Assembly: GCF_046630445.1 (NCBI RefSeq)
Contig: NC_092341.1
Coordinates: forward strand, 7,442,001 to 7,506,000
DNA length: 64,000 bases
Direction of reading: 5' to 3'
Origin: Rutidosis leptorrhynchoides
Taxonomy: Eukaryota > Streptophyta > Magnoliopsida > Asterales > Asteraceae
Shown here piece after piece: positions 25,313 to 37,446 of this stretch. The notes below the pieces were generated by a model that did not search any database, was not told the DNA's origin, and worked only from the letters and a program-made list of their open reading frames with translations. The translations under genes and the position numbers were made by a program. Position 1 is the stretch's first letter. Every line of letters starts with the position of its first letter.

Positions 25313-26503
25313 GAAATCTATTTCATAGGTAAGTCTGTACAGTTTTTATTTTATTTTTTTTATTTTTAACCTTTTGATAATAAACGCTAATTTGTTCGCT
25401 AAAAAGTATTAAATTGGTATTGAATAAAATTAGGTTTGGCGACCGAAATTATTGATATCATTCAAAAATTTATTACATCACTGCGAAATTTAACGTTTAT
25501 TCTTAAGGTATAAATATCTTTAATCAATCAACCCAAAATATTTCAAAAATTCGTCATGAGTTAAATTAGGTTTTGGAACCGAAATTACTTTACCGAAAAG
25601 AGGGGCGCATATTTTTGATAATATTTGATTGATTAAAGTGAGATAAAAAGCCAAAAAGATTTTTAATTTTATTTTTACCATGTTTTTAAAATTAATATTT
25701 AAATCTTAAATTAATATTGTAAACTTTGTAAAAACAATATATTTAAAATTGTAAATATTTGAAAAATTAATATAAGTTTGGTATGAATTTATAATATGAA
25801 TTTTTAAATTAAGTTTGATGAAAATTTTTAATTTTTAAAAAAATATAAATTTTATTTTTATGAATTTTAAATTTTAAGTTTGGTGTGAATTTTTAATATT
25901 AATTTTGAATTTTATATTTAAATTGTGTGAATTTAAAAAACAAAAATTTACTTTATCTCATTAAGTTAAAAATATGATTTTTAAAATTCGTCGTAAGTTG
26001 AAGACTAGGTCGTTGAACCGAAATTGCTTTACCCGAGGGAGGGACGAGAACTTTTATTATCATTATTTTTAATCTTATTGAATTAAAGTATGCCAAAAAC
26101 ATTAAAAAAACCCAAAAATCTTAGCTTTTAAAACAATCGCTACAAAAAGACAAATTTTAAAATTTTGTCGAAGGACGGAGTAGGACATCGATCCGAAACG
26201 ACCTCGTCCTAAATAACAAGGGAAACAAAATTTTAAAATTAATTACTTAATTATTTTATAAGTTAAAGATTATAAAAAAAAAAAAATTAGCAAACTCCGC
26301 GACTCGCGGAGTTTGAAGGGGAAATCTCCGCGAGTCGCGGAGGGACCAAGACCCAGAAAAAAAATAAAACGTAAAAAAACAGATCAGTTCATTCCCCACA
26401 CCACAAAACACAAAACTGCCGAAAAACCTGCGCGAAAAACCCGAAAAATACACCCCAAAATCACAATTTTTAACCGTTAATCACCAAATTTTTTACTAAA
26501 ATC
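25313..26503 (+). other. El-A spacer before the env-like gene
   Basis: AT-rich DNA without a coding frame. It contains repeated short blocks resembling TAGGTTTTGGAACCGAAATTACTTTACC (near 25430, 25564, 26005, and weaker near 26172), and the palindrome pair at 26295-26342. It may hold a promoter or splice signals for the downstream env-like gene. Confidence 0.5.
26295..26342 (+). promoter_or_regulatory. Internal palindrome pair upstream of the env-like gene
   Basis: CTCCGCGACTCGCGGAG (26295-26311) and CTCCGCGAGTCGCGGAG (26326-26342) repeat the LTR promoter palindromes of the same element. An A-rich AAATAAAA stretch follows about 20 bp later. The env-like start codon is 161 bp downstream of the pair. 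An internal promoter or RNA structure is inferred. Confidence 0.5.
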
Positions 26504-28528
26504 ATGTTGAGAAGGATGCTATCAAGGAATTACTCAAGAAAAACGGTAAATTTCTACACCTAAACACCATTTAATCCGAAATTTGGTGTTCTTGAGCAAT
26601 TTTTTCCCCAATTTGATTTTGATGCTTTTTAGTGTAATTATGCTTAAATTGTTTATGTATTATGCTTGTATAACCTAGATTGATGCTATTTAACATGATT
26701 AGAAGCCTTAAACTTCAAATTTTGAGTAATCTAGGGTTTGTGTTCTTGAGCAAAATTGGGGCTTTTTGATATAAACAGGTTATGGCCGATTTTTGTCATG
26801 AATTGTTGCTAAATTAAGTAGTGTAACATGTCTAGGTAGTTAAATGATCCAAAATTTGAGCCTAAACATGATTTTGAGAATTAAAGTGGACTTTTTCAAG
26901 TCTAAAATTCATGAACTTGATTTTTGAAAGATAATGCCATTTGAAACTTGTTTAATTGCTAGTAATGATTATTTTGACATGTTATTTGAGTTGAATGCTT
27001 ATGAACTTGGCGAACATTTTCGTATATGCTTATTTGAAAAAGTGTAGATTTGATAAAAATGTGAAAATGAGCTTAAGTTTGATATAAATTGATCATGTCA
27101 TTGTAATTATTTTGATTGATGATTTTGCTGACACTAATGCATATTTGGATGCACAAAAATTGTGTTTGATGTGTTTTGCAGACTGAAAGGGGTGAATCTT
27201 CATCCCAAGCTCGCAATGCTCCTGCTGAGAATGCGGAACAACAGGAGGTGGATAACTACTATAAGCAGGATATACCTCATCCAGTCATGACCTTTTCTGA
27301 TATGCACTTGGAAGAGTTGCACCCGAACCTGAGATTTGACAGACTTTGGATAGATTATCCAAAATACCAAAGGGGTTTGCATACTCTTCATTCTAAGGTT
27401 GTTGAGGTACCGAGGGTCATAGAATGGGGACCGTTAGAAGCTGTAGAATTGGCCGGGCCAATTAGGGAATTACTTGTACAGAGGTATGGTAATTCTACTT
27501 TTAATGACTGGGTACGTTTATTCACCATGCGTAGACCTGTATATAAAGTATGGTGTGAAGAATTGTTATGTAGTATAGAATTAAATGATCGGGTAGCTAG
27601 TTTAACCGACCGATCATTTATTAGATTTTTGTTAGGAGGTTCGATGCGCCACATGTCTTTACTAGACATGGCTCAGGCTTTACGTATATATACGCCTGAG
27701 GAGTTAGCATCTGCCGATTGTAGAGGGTTGATACTAAACGGTAGAAAGATAGATGAAAATTTTGATACACACGGTGTGTGGAGTCAAATGACAAGCCATC
27801 ACCGTTTCAAAGGGGGAAATTACTCTTATTTGGATATAGATAGAGCCGAATTAAGAGTGATTCATAGGTTTTTAGCTAATTCGATTACACAAAGAGGTAA
27901 GAACAAGGAAAAGGTAAATGAACAGGATTTGTTTTACCATATGTGTATTCGAGACCCACAAAGCGCTGTAAGTATACCGTATTGTGTGGGTTATTATTTA
28001 TCAGCTATGATTAGGGGGATGCGACCGCATAGCATAATAGGAGGTGGTATTTTTATTACTTTGATTGGTGAATATCTCGGTGTGGATATAAGTCAAGGGG
28101 GATTATTAGTAGAAGAACCAGAACCCCGCGATACTATAGGTTTAAATGTATACCATGGTGCGAAAGTTTTGAAGAGGCGAAATAACGCCGCAGTACAATA
28201 CCATGGTAGACATCCACAGGTTGAGAGAAACCAACAGCAAGGTAATGTAGGAGGGGGAAATGAAATGCAAGAAATGCAAAGGTTTATAGCTTCACAGGAG
28301 TACGAAAATGCTAGACAGAGAGCATTTGAAGATTGGCAAGTTCATCAGAACCAAATCATAGCTCATTGCCAACATATAGGTAGAAACTATATTCCTACAC
28401 CAAAGCCCATCTTCCCTCCCTGGTCTATAGAGATGCAACCACCGTATCCTACGTATAACCCTGCCGAAGCATTCTATAGCACCTATGGTTATGCCTGGAA
28501 CCCCTATTGGTACCAGTATCATCCCTAG
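26504..28528 (+). CDS. El-A env-like gene (Athila ORF-1 type) with one intron
   Basis: Exon 1 is 26504-26545 (14 codons, Arg-rich). Exon 2 is 27182-28528 (448 codons plus stop). The 636-bp intron has a donor ACG/GTAAAT and an acceptor TTTTGCAG, and the exons join in frame to give 462 aa. Exon 2 resembles the ORF found at the env position of Athila elements (Pfam ATHILA ORF-1 family), with a conserved central part around RSFIRFLLGGSMRHMSLLDMAQALRIY. I see no clear signal peptide and no strong transmembrane segment, so a true envelope function is doubtful. The C-terminal part is Gln-, Tyr- and Pro-rich. Without splicing, translation would have to start at an internal ATG in exon 2. The frame has no stop, unlike gag-pol. 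Confidence 0.7.
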
Positions 28529-30597
28529 TCTACTTAGTTTTCTTTTTATTTTGTAATTTGTAATGTTGATACGTTTAATACTTTTGTTAATATTGTAATA
28601 GTTTTTATAATTGTCTAACTTTTATTCTTAGATTTTAATAATTTTTGAATGTGGGGTAATATACCAAACTTCAAAAATATGTATATATGTTTGCAGTTTA
28701 TCTTATGTACACAACAGGGTAAAACAACGCATTTTCAAAGACTGGCATTAAGTTCAGCAAAAGCAACTAATTTTGACGACAAGATGCAAAATATATGTGA
28801 AATAACAACAAGACGGAATGAACAAATGATGTGCACCATTTATCATTCAGCAAACAAACGCCAATATATTTGGAAACTTTGGTAAAAATTTAATCAATTT
28901 CACACAAATCACCCTCAATAATTTAAATTGTTACTGATTTCTTGCAAATGGGGGCATTGCAAGATCTTAAGTGTGGGAAGGGGTTAAATTCTTTCGGATT
29001 TTAAAATTTTTATCTTAAACACTTGGTTACCATTAAAAATACTAGTAAAGCAGTAGTTGTATTAGAATCTAGTGCTCTCTGATAATAAAGAACAACCCTA
29101 GACTTATATACTGACTACCCAATTCTAGTAAAATTTTTAAAAATTTTCAATTAAATGAACTCAAAATCATGTTTATACATATTTATGAACAATAAAACTA
29201 GGTTTTAACACCGAAATTATTGTTATCTCGGAAAGGACATAAATTGAGAAACAAACCAAAATGTTAAAATTCATTTAAAATGGAATAGAGGACGATAAAA
29301 AGGAAAATAAAAGCCAAGTGTGGGAAAATTTACCAAGTTATCTTAAACATATGTCACATATATCTGTAACAAATAACTGAAAATACTTTTGCTTTGGACT
29401 AAACTAAACTGTTTTACTCGATGAAAGAAAAGAAAAAATGGATCTACACGATGAATCAATTCCATCATTAAAAGGAAGTAAAGTCTTCCGAAAAAGACAC
29501 GCGCTTCTTGATTTAGGTCAGGAAGTTGTCGTCCAGACTAGCTGTAGGTTGACGAAAAATCTAGAAAAGTCATCACTAAAATCAGCAGGAAATCCACGGA
29601 CCTCAGCATTAAACAGGGTATCCAAGTGGTCAGATTTATCCTAACCATGAGAAGGATTTATCTCGTAAAATGGGGGGGCACCATGCAAATTAGCTGGATA
29701 AGACTAATGAATCAGATCCCCAGAAAGGATAATCTCCTTAAAGATTAAAAATCAGCTTTTAAGCCTGATATTACTCAATCCTAGAGATTGACCTTAAAGA
29801 TTGAGAATTCAAACTCATGGAATTCAATGATATCTAAACTCGAGCTTGAACGAGAAAATATTTTGATCAAAATTACAAACCGATTTGTTTTCTGAAAACC
29901 CTATTTTCAATGTGTTCATTACCATTGAACGTAAAATCCTAGGAATTCACCTGGAATTCATTAGGTCACCTGAACCAAATCGGGTGTCAACCGTAAGAAC
30001 GGTGGTTGCATAGCATGGTCAAAGACAAGACCTTGTGCCAGACCGAAAAATTATAAGGATGAGCTTTACTATTGCTCCTACCAAGGATAGTAATTGCGTC
30101 TGACACGTTATAGACCATAATCAAATACATGTCATTAGACATTGCCTTAACAGTTGCTTGTTCAACGCTTTCCTTTACAACCGGACGGTAGTTTACCAAA
30201 AAGTAATATACGGGACAAGTAAACTGGACGTGTTGCTTTCCAAATACAAGGTTAGCAAGTGGGTGACACAAAACCGCAAGTTTTGAGCTAAAATTTTCAA
30301 ATCTGAAACCCACAAAAATATTTTGCAAACACCGGTAAAGGGTTATTCCGGAAAACTTATCTAGGGTAAAAACTAGATTTAATTTTCAAAAGATCAAATG
30401 TTTTCATAAAGATCCAATTTCCTTAATGGATCTAAATTGTTATAGTCATGTGGGACTGTAAACCATATCGTTACTACCATTGTTTATACCACCGTATAGA
30501 CATCACTGATGTACAAAGTGTGAAGAATAAAGAAGTGATTCTAGTATTTCAAGACGATATTGCTTGAGGACAAGCAACGCTCAAGTGTGGGAATATT
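28529..30597 (+). other. El-A 3' region and polypurine tract
   Basis: Two kb without a convincing sense gene. It contains the 89-bp segment shared with the SIRE element (29041-29129), another copy of the AGGTTTTAACACCGAAATTATT block (about 29199), a 113-aa frame on the minus strand (29987-30328) and a 68-aa sense frame (29438-29644), neither with a recognised domain. The polypurine tract AAGTGTGGGAATATT ends at the 3' LTR start (30597/30598). Confidence 0.6.
29041..29129 (+). repeat. 89-bp segment shared with the SIRE env-position gene
   Basis: Starts ACTAGTAAAGCAGTAGTTGT and ends CCCAATTCTAGT. It aligns without gaps to 57421-57509 with 5 mismatches (29044, 29081, 29084, 29095, 29102). The sequence outside differs completely. 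In this copy it is bordered by an 8-bp direct repeat, CTAGTAAA (29042-29049 and 29125-29132), which could be a target duplication. Confidence 0.8.
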
Positions 30598-32591
30598 TGA
30601 TAATGCTAAAAACGAACATATATTTCATAGCATTATTCCTCAAGAAAGACAAGCTTTTAGTTGCAATTGTTCTATTTACAAGTGATATTCGTTTAAATAA
30701 TAAAAGGTGAAGACAAAAGACAGATTCGACGAATTGAAGACGCAAATGACCAAAAAGCTCAAAAGTACAAAATACAATCAAAGAGGTTCCAATTATTGAT
30801 AAGAAACGTCTCGAAATTACAAGAGTACAAGATTCAAAACGCAAAGTACAAGATATTAAATTGTACGCAAGGACGTTCAAAAATCCGGGACCGGGACCAG
30901 AGTCAACTCTCAACGCTCGACGCAACGGACTAAAAATTACAAGTCAACTATGCACATAAATATAATATAATATTTAAATAATTCTTATAATTATTTATAT
31001 ATTGTAATAAATAATAAAAACCGTCGGCAAGAAAGACTCCAAACTGGACTGAGCTGTAATTTCAATCTCCGTGACTCGCGGAGTTTGAAGGCCAAAAATG
31101 CCGCGAGTCGCGGAGCCTCAAGTTTTGAAAGTCCCTATAAAAGCAACCGAATTCTGAGCATTTTTAATCATCTTTTTCTTCTTCTCTCATAATACTACGT
31201 AAATATTTATATTTATATTTTAATTTTAATTTTAATTTTAATTATAATTCTAATAATAAGGGTATGTTAGCGAATATTGTAAGGGTGTAAGTCGAAATTC
31301 TGTCCGTGTAACGCTACACTATTTTTAATCATTGTAAGTTATGTTCAACCTTTTTACATTAATGTCTCGTAGCTAAGTTATTATTATGCTTATTTAATCC
31401 GAAGTAATCATGATGTTGGGCTAATTACTAAAATTGGGTAATTGGGCTTTGTACCATAATTGGGGTTTGGATAAAAGAACGACACTTGTGAAAATTAGAC
31501 TATGGGCTATTAATGGGCTTTATATTTGTTTAACTAAATGATAGTTTGTTAATGTTAATATAAAGATTTACAATTGGGCGTCCCTATAAATTACCATATA
31601 CACTCGATCGGACACGATGGGCGGGGTATTTATATGTACGAATAATCGTTCATTTAACCGGACACGGGAATGGATTAATAGCCACTAGAATAATTAAAAC
31701 AGGGGTGAAATTATATTCAAGGGTAATTGGTGTAATTGTTAACAAAGTAGTAAAACCTTGGTTTATACGCAGTCGATAACCTGGTGTATTCATTAAACAA
31801 AGTATTAAAACCTTGTTACACTTCGAATCCCCAATTAGTTAGAATATTTAACTTCGGGAATAAGAATAATTTGACGAAGGCTTTCGCTCTTTATATTTAT
31901 GACTGATGGACTATTATGGACAAATCCGTATGGACATATTAAATAATCCAGGACAAAGGACAATTAACCCATGGGCATAAAACTAAAATCAACACGTCAA
32001 ACATCATGATTACGGAAGTTTAAATAAGCTTAATTCTTTTATTTCATATTTAATTTCCTTTATTTTATATTTAATTGCACTTCTAATTATCGCATTTTTA
32101 TTGTTATTGTATTTAATTGCACTTTTAATTATCGTACTTTTTAATTATCGCAAGTTTATTTTATCACACTTTTATTATTCGCAATTTCATTATCGTTATT
32201 TACTTTACGCTTTAATTTAAGTCTTGTATTTATTTTTAATATTTTACATTTGGTTTTAACTGCGACTAAAGTTTTAAAATCGACAAACCGGTCATTAAAC
32301 GGTAAAAAACCCCCTTTATAATAATAATATTACTTATATATATATTTGTATTTTTATAAAAGTAAACTAATATAGCGTTAAGCTTTGTTTAAAAAGATTC
32401 CCTGTGGAACGAACTGGACTTACTAAAAACTACACTACTGTACGATTAGGTACACTGCCTATAAGTGTTGTAGCAAGGTTTAAGTATATCCATTCTCTAA
32501 ATAAATAAATATCTTGTGTAAAATTGTATCGTATTTAATAGTATTTCCTGCTAAAATATAAATTATTTTGTACCCCTCTGCTAAAACATCA
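30598..32591 (+). repeat. El-A 3' LTR
   Basis: 1,994 bp, TGATAATGC start and AAAACATCA end. It matches the 5' LTR apart from scattered substitutions and small indels (for example an extra TTTATA unit near 31205). The right target duplication GAATT follows at 32592. Confidence 0.93.
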
Positions 32592-33048
32592 GAATTCCTT
32601 TTAAGTTTTAATACCTTTAGACGTAACTTTTAGACTTAAGTTTTTAGAATTATAAGTTTCGACGCTTTATTTTCTTATTTTTATTTTTCGACTATTTATT
32701 TTTCGACGCTTATTTTTTGACCTTTTATTTTTCGACGTTTTTCGACGCATTCTTTTTCTTTCTTATTTCTCGACGCTCTAGTTTTTAAGACATAGAATTT
32801 TCTATTTCTTCTCTAAAATTTCAAAACGAAAAATTATTTTAAGCGGTTAAATTGATAGACATCCAAAAATTTCTGGTTCGTAGTAATAGTTGGATTTGTT
32901 AGTGGCGAGTTGTGGGCTTTCGATTTAAAGGGTCCTGGCTACCTGCTGCATCTATTGGCTATTCGAAACGTGGGCAAAATCAGAAAAGTCTATTAATTTG
33001 ATAACTTATATAATTTTTATCTTTTATAACTAATAGGATATTCAGTGA
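32592..33048 (+). other. El-B 5' leader (second part)
   Basis: Continuation of El-B after the El-A insertion, beginning with the right GAATT duplication. It ends in ACTAATAGGATATTCAGTGA directly before the El-B gag ATG, the same context as in El-A. No gene. Confidence 0.75.
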
Positions 33049-33638
33049 ATGCACCGAGCAAAATGTTCATCACCTTTCATACGTTCACCACCTGTAACTC
33101 GATCAAGACATCTAGCCAATATTATCGCCGTTGATTTTTTTTTAGAATCATCATCTAGTCAAACAAGTACTCCAACTCAAAATCCCGATAATTCATTTTT
33201 TGAACCCGACTTCAAAATTGAAAACCCGGAGGATATTCAAGGACAATTCCAAGATCCAGAACCACTAATCATTCCTCCTGAACCACAAACCGTTAAATCA
33301 GAATCCTCTAGTGATTCGTATTCAACAATTTCAATTATGGAAGTAACGGAACCTCTAAGTATGGAAGATCGAATGAGAGCCACACGCACGGGCCAAGGTC
33401 ACGCCATTATTAAGCCAGATATTAATGCGCCAGATTATGAAATCAAGGGACAAATCCTACACATGGTAACTAATCAATGCCAATATAGTGGTACGCCAAA
33501 AGAAGATCCAAACGAACATCTTCGAACCTTTAATAGGATTTGTACTCTATTCAAAATCAGAGAAGTTGAGGATGAACAGATCTATCTCATATTGTTTCCC
33601 TGGACTTTAAAGGGAGAAGCCAAAGATTGGTTAGAAAC
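33049..33638 (+). pseudogene. El-B gag, 5' part (truncated by insertion)
   Basis: This frame is clearly homologous to the first third of El-A gag (MHRA.. start, RSPPVTRSRHLAN, a DINAPDYEIKGQILHMVTNQ block, then KEDPNEHLRTFNRICTLFKIREVEDEQIYL). It breaks within the WTLKGEAKDWLE motif after 196 codons. The next base, 33639, is the first base of the chromovirus-like LTR. Residues translated beyond this point belong to that LTR. The 5 bases before the break are GAAAC (33634-33638). The rest of El-B lies beyond the window. El-A and El-B differ enough in gag to be separate subfamilies. Confidence 0.9.
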
Positions 33639-36512
33639 TGTGATGACCCGGAAATTTTTGACCAAATTTAAACTTAATCTTTAACGTTTCCGACACGATA
33701 AGCAAAGTCTGTAAAGTTGAATCTAAAATTTTTTTAATTATTTAATTACCTTTCGATTGTTCTCAACGATTCGCGAACAATTATAGGTAAATAGATACTT
33801 ATATATACCATAACTTGAAAACGTAACAAAGTGTTGAGTATATGATACTGTGCATTAAACTTATTGGTTTGATTATCTGATTGATATATTTAGATACAGA
33901 GTTAAAAGATTATGCCAAACGATTGAATTAAAAGATAATTATTGAGTCCCTTAAGGATTATGATATTATTACGGGTCTCTGTTGTAAGGTCCACGTAGAT
34001 TTGGAAAATCATTCATTCTTAACGGTATTCGGAATAAATGGTAAAGTGTTTGTTTAAATAACGTAATTTGGACACATACAATAATAAGGAATATCAAATG
34101 TTGGAATTAGATATATGAATAACTTGCGATATGTATTTTAAAACGTGTTTATTAATATCGAAAATATATATTTAACAATACGATAAAATATAATATTAAC
34201 TTGGTCATTAAAAAGAATTGTTATTATATATATATATATTAACAAATAGCGAGACGATGATTTATAGAAGTAAATGATCAAAATACTCGAAAGTTTAAGA
34301 TATACTTTGAGTGGTATAGTTTAGGGATAATTTAAGGCTATATTTTGACAAAGGTACGTGACACGAAATGTAAAATACAAGTTTTCTCAGCGTACGAAAG
34401 GACTTTGAAAAACCGGAACCGGGACATAAGTCGAGTGATGACGTACGACTTATCGGAACAAAAATTATAAGTTAACTATGCATGTGAATTTAATATAATA
34501 TATAATTAATTATATAAATTAAATATATTATATAGATTATATAAAATTATGTCGACAAACAAAAAGTTAAAAGTTTGTGAGCTGGATCAGAGGGCCATGC
34601 GATCGCATGGCCTTGAAGCACAAATTCCATGCGATCGTATGGGGTGCTTTTTCAGAAAAGGTACTATAAATTCAATTGTTTTGCTCGAACATCACACACA
34701 CTTACACAGATATAGATATATACTCCGTAATATTTATATTATTTATATTATTATTATTATTATTATTAATATTATTATTATAATTATTATAATTATTATT
34801 ATTAAAGTTTAATATTAATATTAATCTTATTATTATCAGTAGTATAAATATTATTTTTATTAGTATTATACATAAAATACTACGACGAGGTCATGTTCAA
34901 ACGATTTCAAAAATGATTTTCGAGTGAATTAAAGCTAAGGAAATTATGGGTTATTGCCAAGGAGGTTATGGGTAATGTTCGGGGGTATAATTATGAATCA
35001 AACTTAGTGTTTATCATCTTCGTTACGTCTACGTACTTTTCTATAATATTGAATCTCAATATTAATACGTAAGCATTTATATTTTATATTTTATAAATTA
35101 ATAGTGTATACATACTAGTGCTCGAGTGTATATATTTATACATGCTTGTATGCTAAATTTCGTCGTTAAACAGTTTATAATAAATCACGAATTAAATACA
35201 TATATTACGGGTAAAAGGTATATGATATACATGTTTTGGGAAAGCTGTCGAAAAATCAATAACTTTTCATTTAGATATCAAATAGTTTCGAGGAACGAAT
35301 CAAAAGATATGGTCAACTGAATTATAATTGACATTAATTGGAATTGCTTTTTGAATCTGCAATTAATACTTAAACAACTTGTTTACGAGATTGATAAAAT
35401 GGATTTTTGAATATTACCAACCGAGTAAATGAATCCTTATATAAGGTACGTCTCGTTTGTTGAACTATTGTCAAAATTGACTTTTTGAAACAACTTTGAA
35501 TAACTTTTGTATGTCAATTTCGAGCATTAGGATTGTGATACACTATAACCTGACCTAGCTTGATAGACATTTATTGACCAACATATGTTCTCTAGGTTGA
35601 GATCTACGATTATTTGATATACCGAGTTTCAGTCACATTACGATGAACAACTTTATGTGCTGCTAAGGTGAGTTTCATTTGCTCCCTTTTTAAATGCTTT
35701 GGCAATATATATATTTTTAGGCTGAGAATACATGCACTTTATTTTAAACGCAATGGATACAAGTACATATTAAATTCTACACTGAGTTTGAACCGAAAAT
35801 CCCTTAGCTTTGGTAACTAGTAACTGCCGGTTATAAGAACTGGTGGGCGCGAGTAGTAGTATATGGATCCATAGGGCTTGATATCCCCGTCCGAGCTAGA
35901 GCACTAGCCTTTTAACGGACATATGCTATTTGAGAATCATACACGTTGGTTTGCGTGTATTATTAAGATGATTATACAAAGGGTATAAATTATATATACG
36001 TTAAGTTTAGTTACCAGGGTGCTCAATTTCGTAGAATATTTTGATAAACGCTTCTGGATGAAACAACTGAAATCTTGTGATCCATCTTTATATACAGATT
36101 ATGCGAAACATACAAACTATGAACTCACCAACCTTTGTGTTGACACTTGTTAGCATGTTTATTCTCAGGTTCCCTAGAAGTCTTCCGCTGTTTGCTTATA
36201 TGTTATACAAGCTATGTGCATGGAGTCTTACATGGCATATTTTTCGAGGAAATGTTGCATTCACCAAATCATCACCATGTATCATATTTTGACTGCATTA
36301 TCAACGGAAGTACTATTGTAAACTATTATTACGGTGATTGTCTATATGTAGAAATCATCATATGTCAAAAACCTTTGATTTAAATATACATTTATGGTGT
36401 GCCTTTTCAAAAGAATGCAATGTTTACAAAACGTATCATATAGAGGTCAAATACCTCGCAATAAAATCGATGAATGACGTATTGTCCATATGGATTTGGA
36501 GCGATCGTCACA
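33639..36512 (+). repeat. Chromovirus-like LTR, copy 1
   Basis: TGTGATGACCC start, GATCGTCACA end (imperfect inverted ends), 2,874 bp. It contains the 20-bp palindrome GGCCATGCGATCGCATGGCC (34593-34612), a second, mutated copy (34627-34642), TATAAAT at 34665-34671, and an (ATT)n run at 34737-34806. The frames inside are not genes. Confidence 0.88.
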
Positions 36513-36897
36513 GTTGGTATCAGAGCGTTAGTCCTAGCGAACCAGGTCTTGCATGAATGTGTCTAACTGATAGTTGTTAAGATGCATTAGTAAGTCTGGA
36601 CTTCGACCGTGTCTGCATGTTAAAAGTTTTGCTTATCATTTCTTGTCGGAAATTACATGCTTATCATTCTTAAGTCTAGACAAGTTTTCCTGCATTTATT
36701 GTATAAATAGTGTATAGACAAAAATTCATATCTTAGCGTATCTGTTACTGTAAACTTTTCCTGATATCTTCCGAAAATTACCCCGTGATTTATGGAATTT
36801 GGTATTATATATACATATGTAAATTATGTATTGAAGAATACCTAACTAAATTCTATAATCTAATTCATATCAAAAATCATCTCCCTAATTATACAAG
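36513..36897 (+). other. Primer site and leader, unit 1
   Basis: PBS TGGTATCAGAGC at 36515-36526, then an AT-rich leader up to the gag-like ORF. The same layout is found at 43092-43476 (PBS 43094-43105) in unit 2. Confidence 0.75.
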
Positions 36898-37446
36898 ATG
36901 GATCCCGTATCTAGTTCAAAATCTGACAGCTATTCCGATATGGATATTCACCTAAATTCCGAAGACAGTGTAACTGGAATGGATCAACCAATTAGCCATC
37001 ATCTATTCTGGATGAATTGGGGATGGGTTCGTAGCCTACTTAATTATTGGAGACAAGAAGAAGGCGATCCCTTTCATCCACCACATTACCCTCTTGGCGA
37101 AGAACCTGAAGCACTTACCGGAGAACCTGTTCGAGACACCATTTTCTCTCTCATTTCCAGAGTATCTCGTCACGATAATATACTATCTCAAATTCTGAAT
37201 CTTATTCATCTGCTCGTCCGAACCGCCAATCATCCCGGTGTAGTAGAAGAAGTCAACGAGCTTCGTGCTCGGGTAGTGGCTTTGGAGAATATGGTGCAAA
37301 GGTTACAAACACCAGCAGCATCACCGGCATCAACAGTACCACCGACAACAACACCAACAGTACCATTACCACCACCAACAACATCCGCATCGCAAACCTC
37401 AACTTCACAATCTGTTCCACGAGCATCAACGTCATACGCACCGTAG
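36898..37446 (+). CDS. Gag-like N-terminal ORF of the non-autonomous element, unit 1
   Basis: This 182-aa frame follows the leader at the place where gag is expected. It has an acidic, Ser-rich start (MDPVSSSKSDSYSDMD), a middle segment with a Trp-rich patch, a heptad-like stretch VEEVNELRARVVALENMVQ (about 120-140) that could form a coiled coil, and a Pro/Thr/Ser-rich tail. There is no capsid core or zinc knuckle. A remnant of chromovirus Gag or a short structural protein is inferred. I recognise no specific family. Confidence 0.5.
   Translation: MDPVSSSKSDSYSDMDIHLNSEDSVTGMDQPISHHLFWMNWGWVRSLLNYWRQEEGDPFHPPHYPLGEEPEALTGEPVRDTIFSLISRVSRHDNILSQILNLIHLLVRTANHPGVVEEVNELRARVVALENMVQRLQTPAASPASTVPPTTTPTVPLPPPTTSASQTSTSQSVPRASTSYAP

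Larger units (their letters stand above)
15590..32591 (+). mobile_element. El-A: complete Athila-type Ty3/gypsy retrotransposon (17.0 kb)
   Basis: Order: 5' LTR (15590-17580), PBS, leader, gag-pol (19121-24724), small basic Cys-rich ORF (24896-25312), spliced env-like gene (26504-28528), long 3' region, polypurine tract, 3' LTR (30598-32591). A 5-bp target duplication GAATT flanks it (15585-15589 and 32592-32596). It is inserted in the leader of El-B. The two LTRs are about 1.99 kb and differ at scattered positions (roughly 1%, counted by eye), so insertion was fairly recent. The two TGA codons in gag-pol suggest that this copy is not autonomous, unless they are read through. Confidence 0.93.

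Noticed and set aside
28649..28885. 78-aa frame after the env-like gene
   Set aside because: No motif, unusual composition, AT-rich surroundings; not supported as a gene.
34549..34812. 87-aa frame in the chromovirus-like LTR (also 47708-47980)
   Set aside because: Crosses the palindromes, TATA box and ATT repeat; the Ile-rich end is repeat sequence.
36077..36556. Overlapping small frames at the LTR end (also 42656-43135)
   Set aside because: Repeated in each LTR, running into the PBS; no protein similarity recognised.
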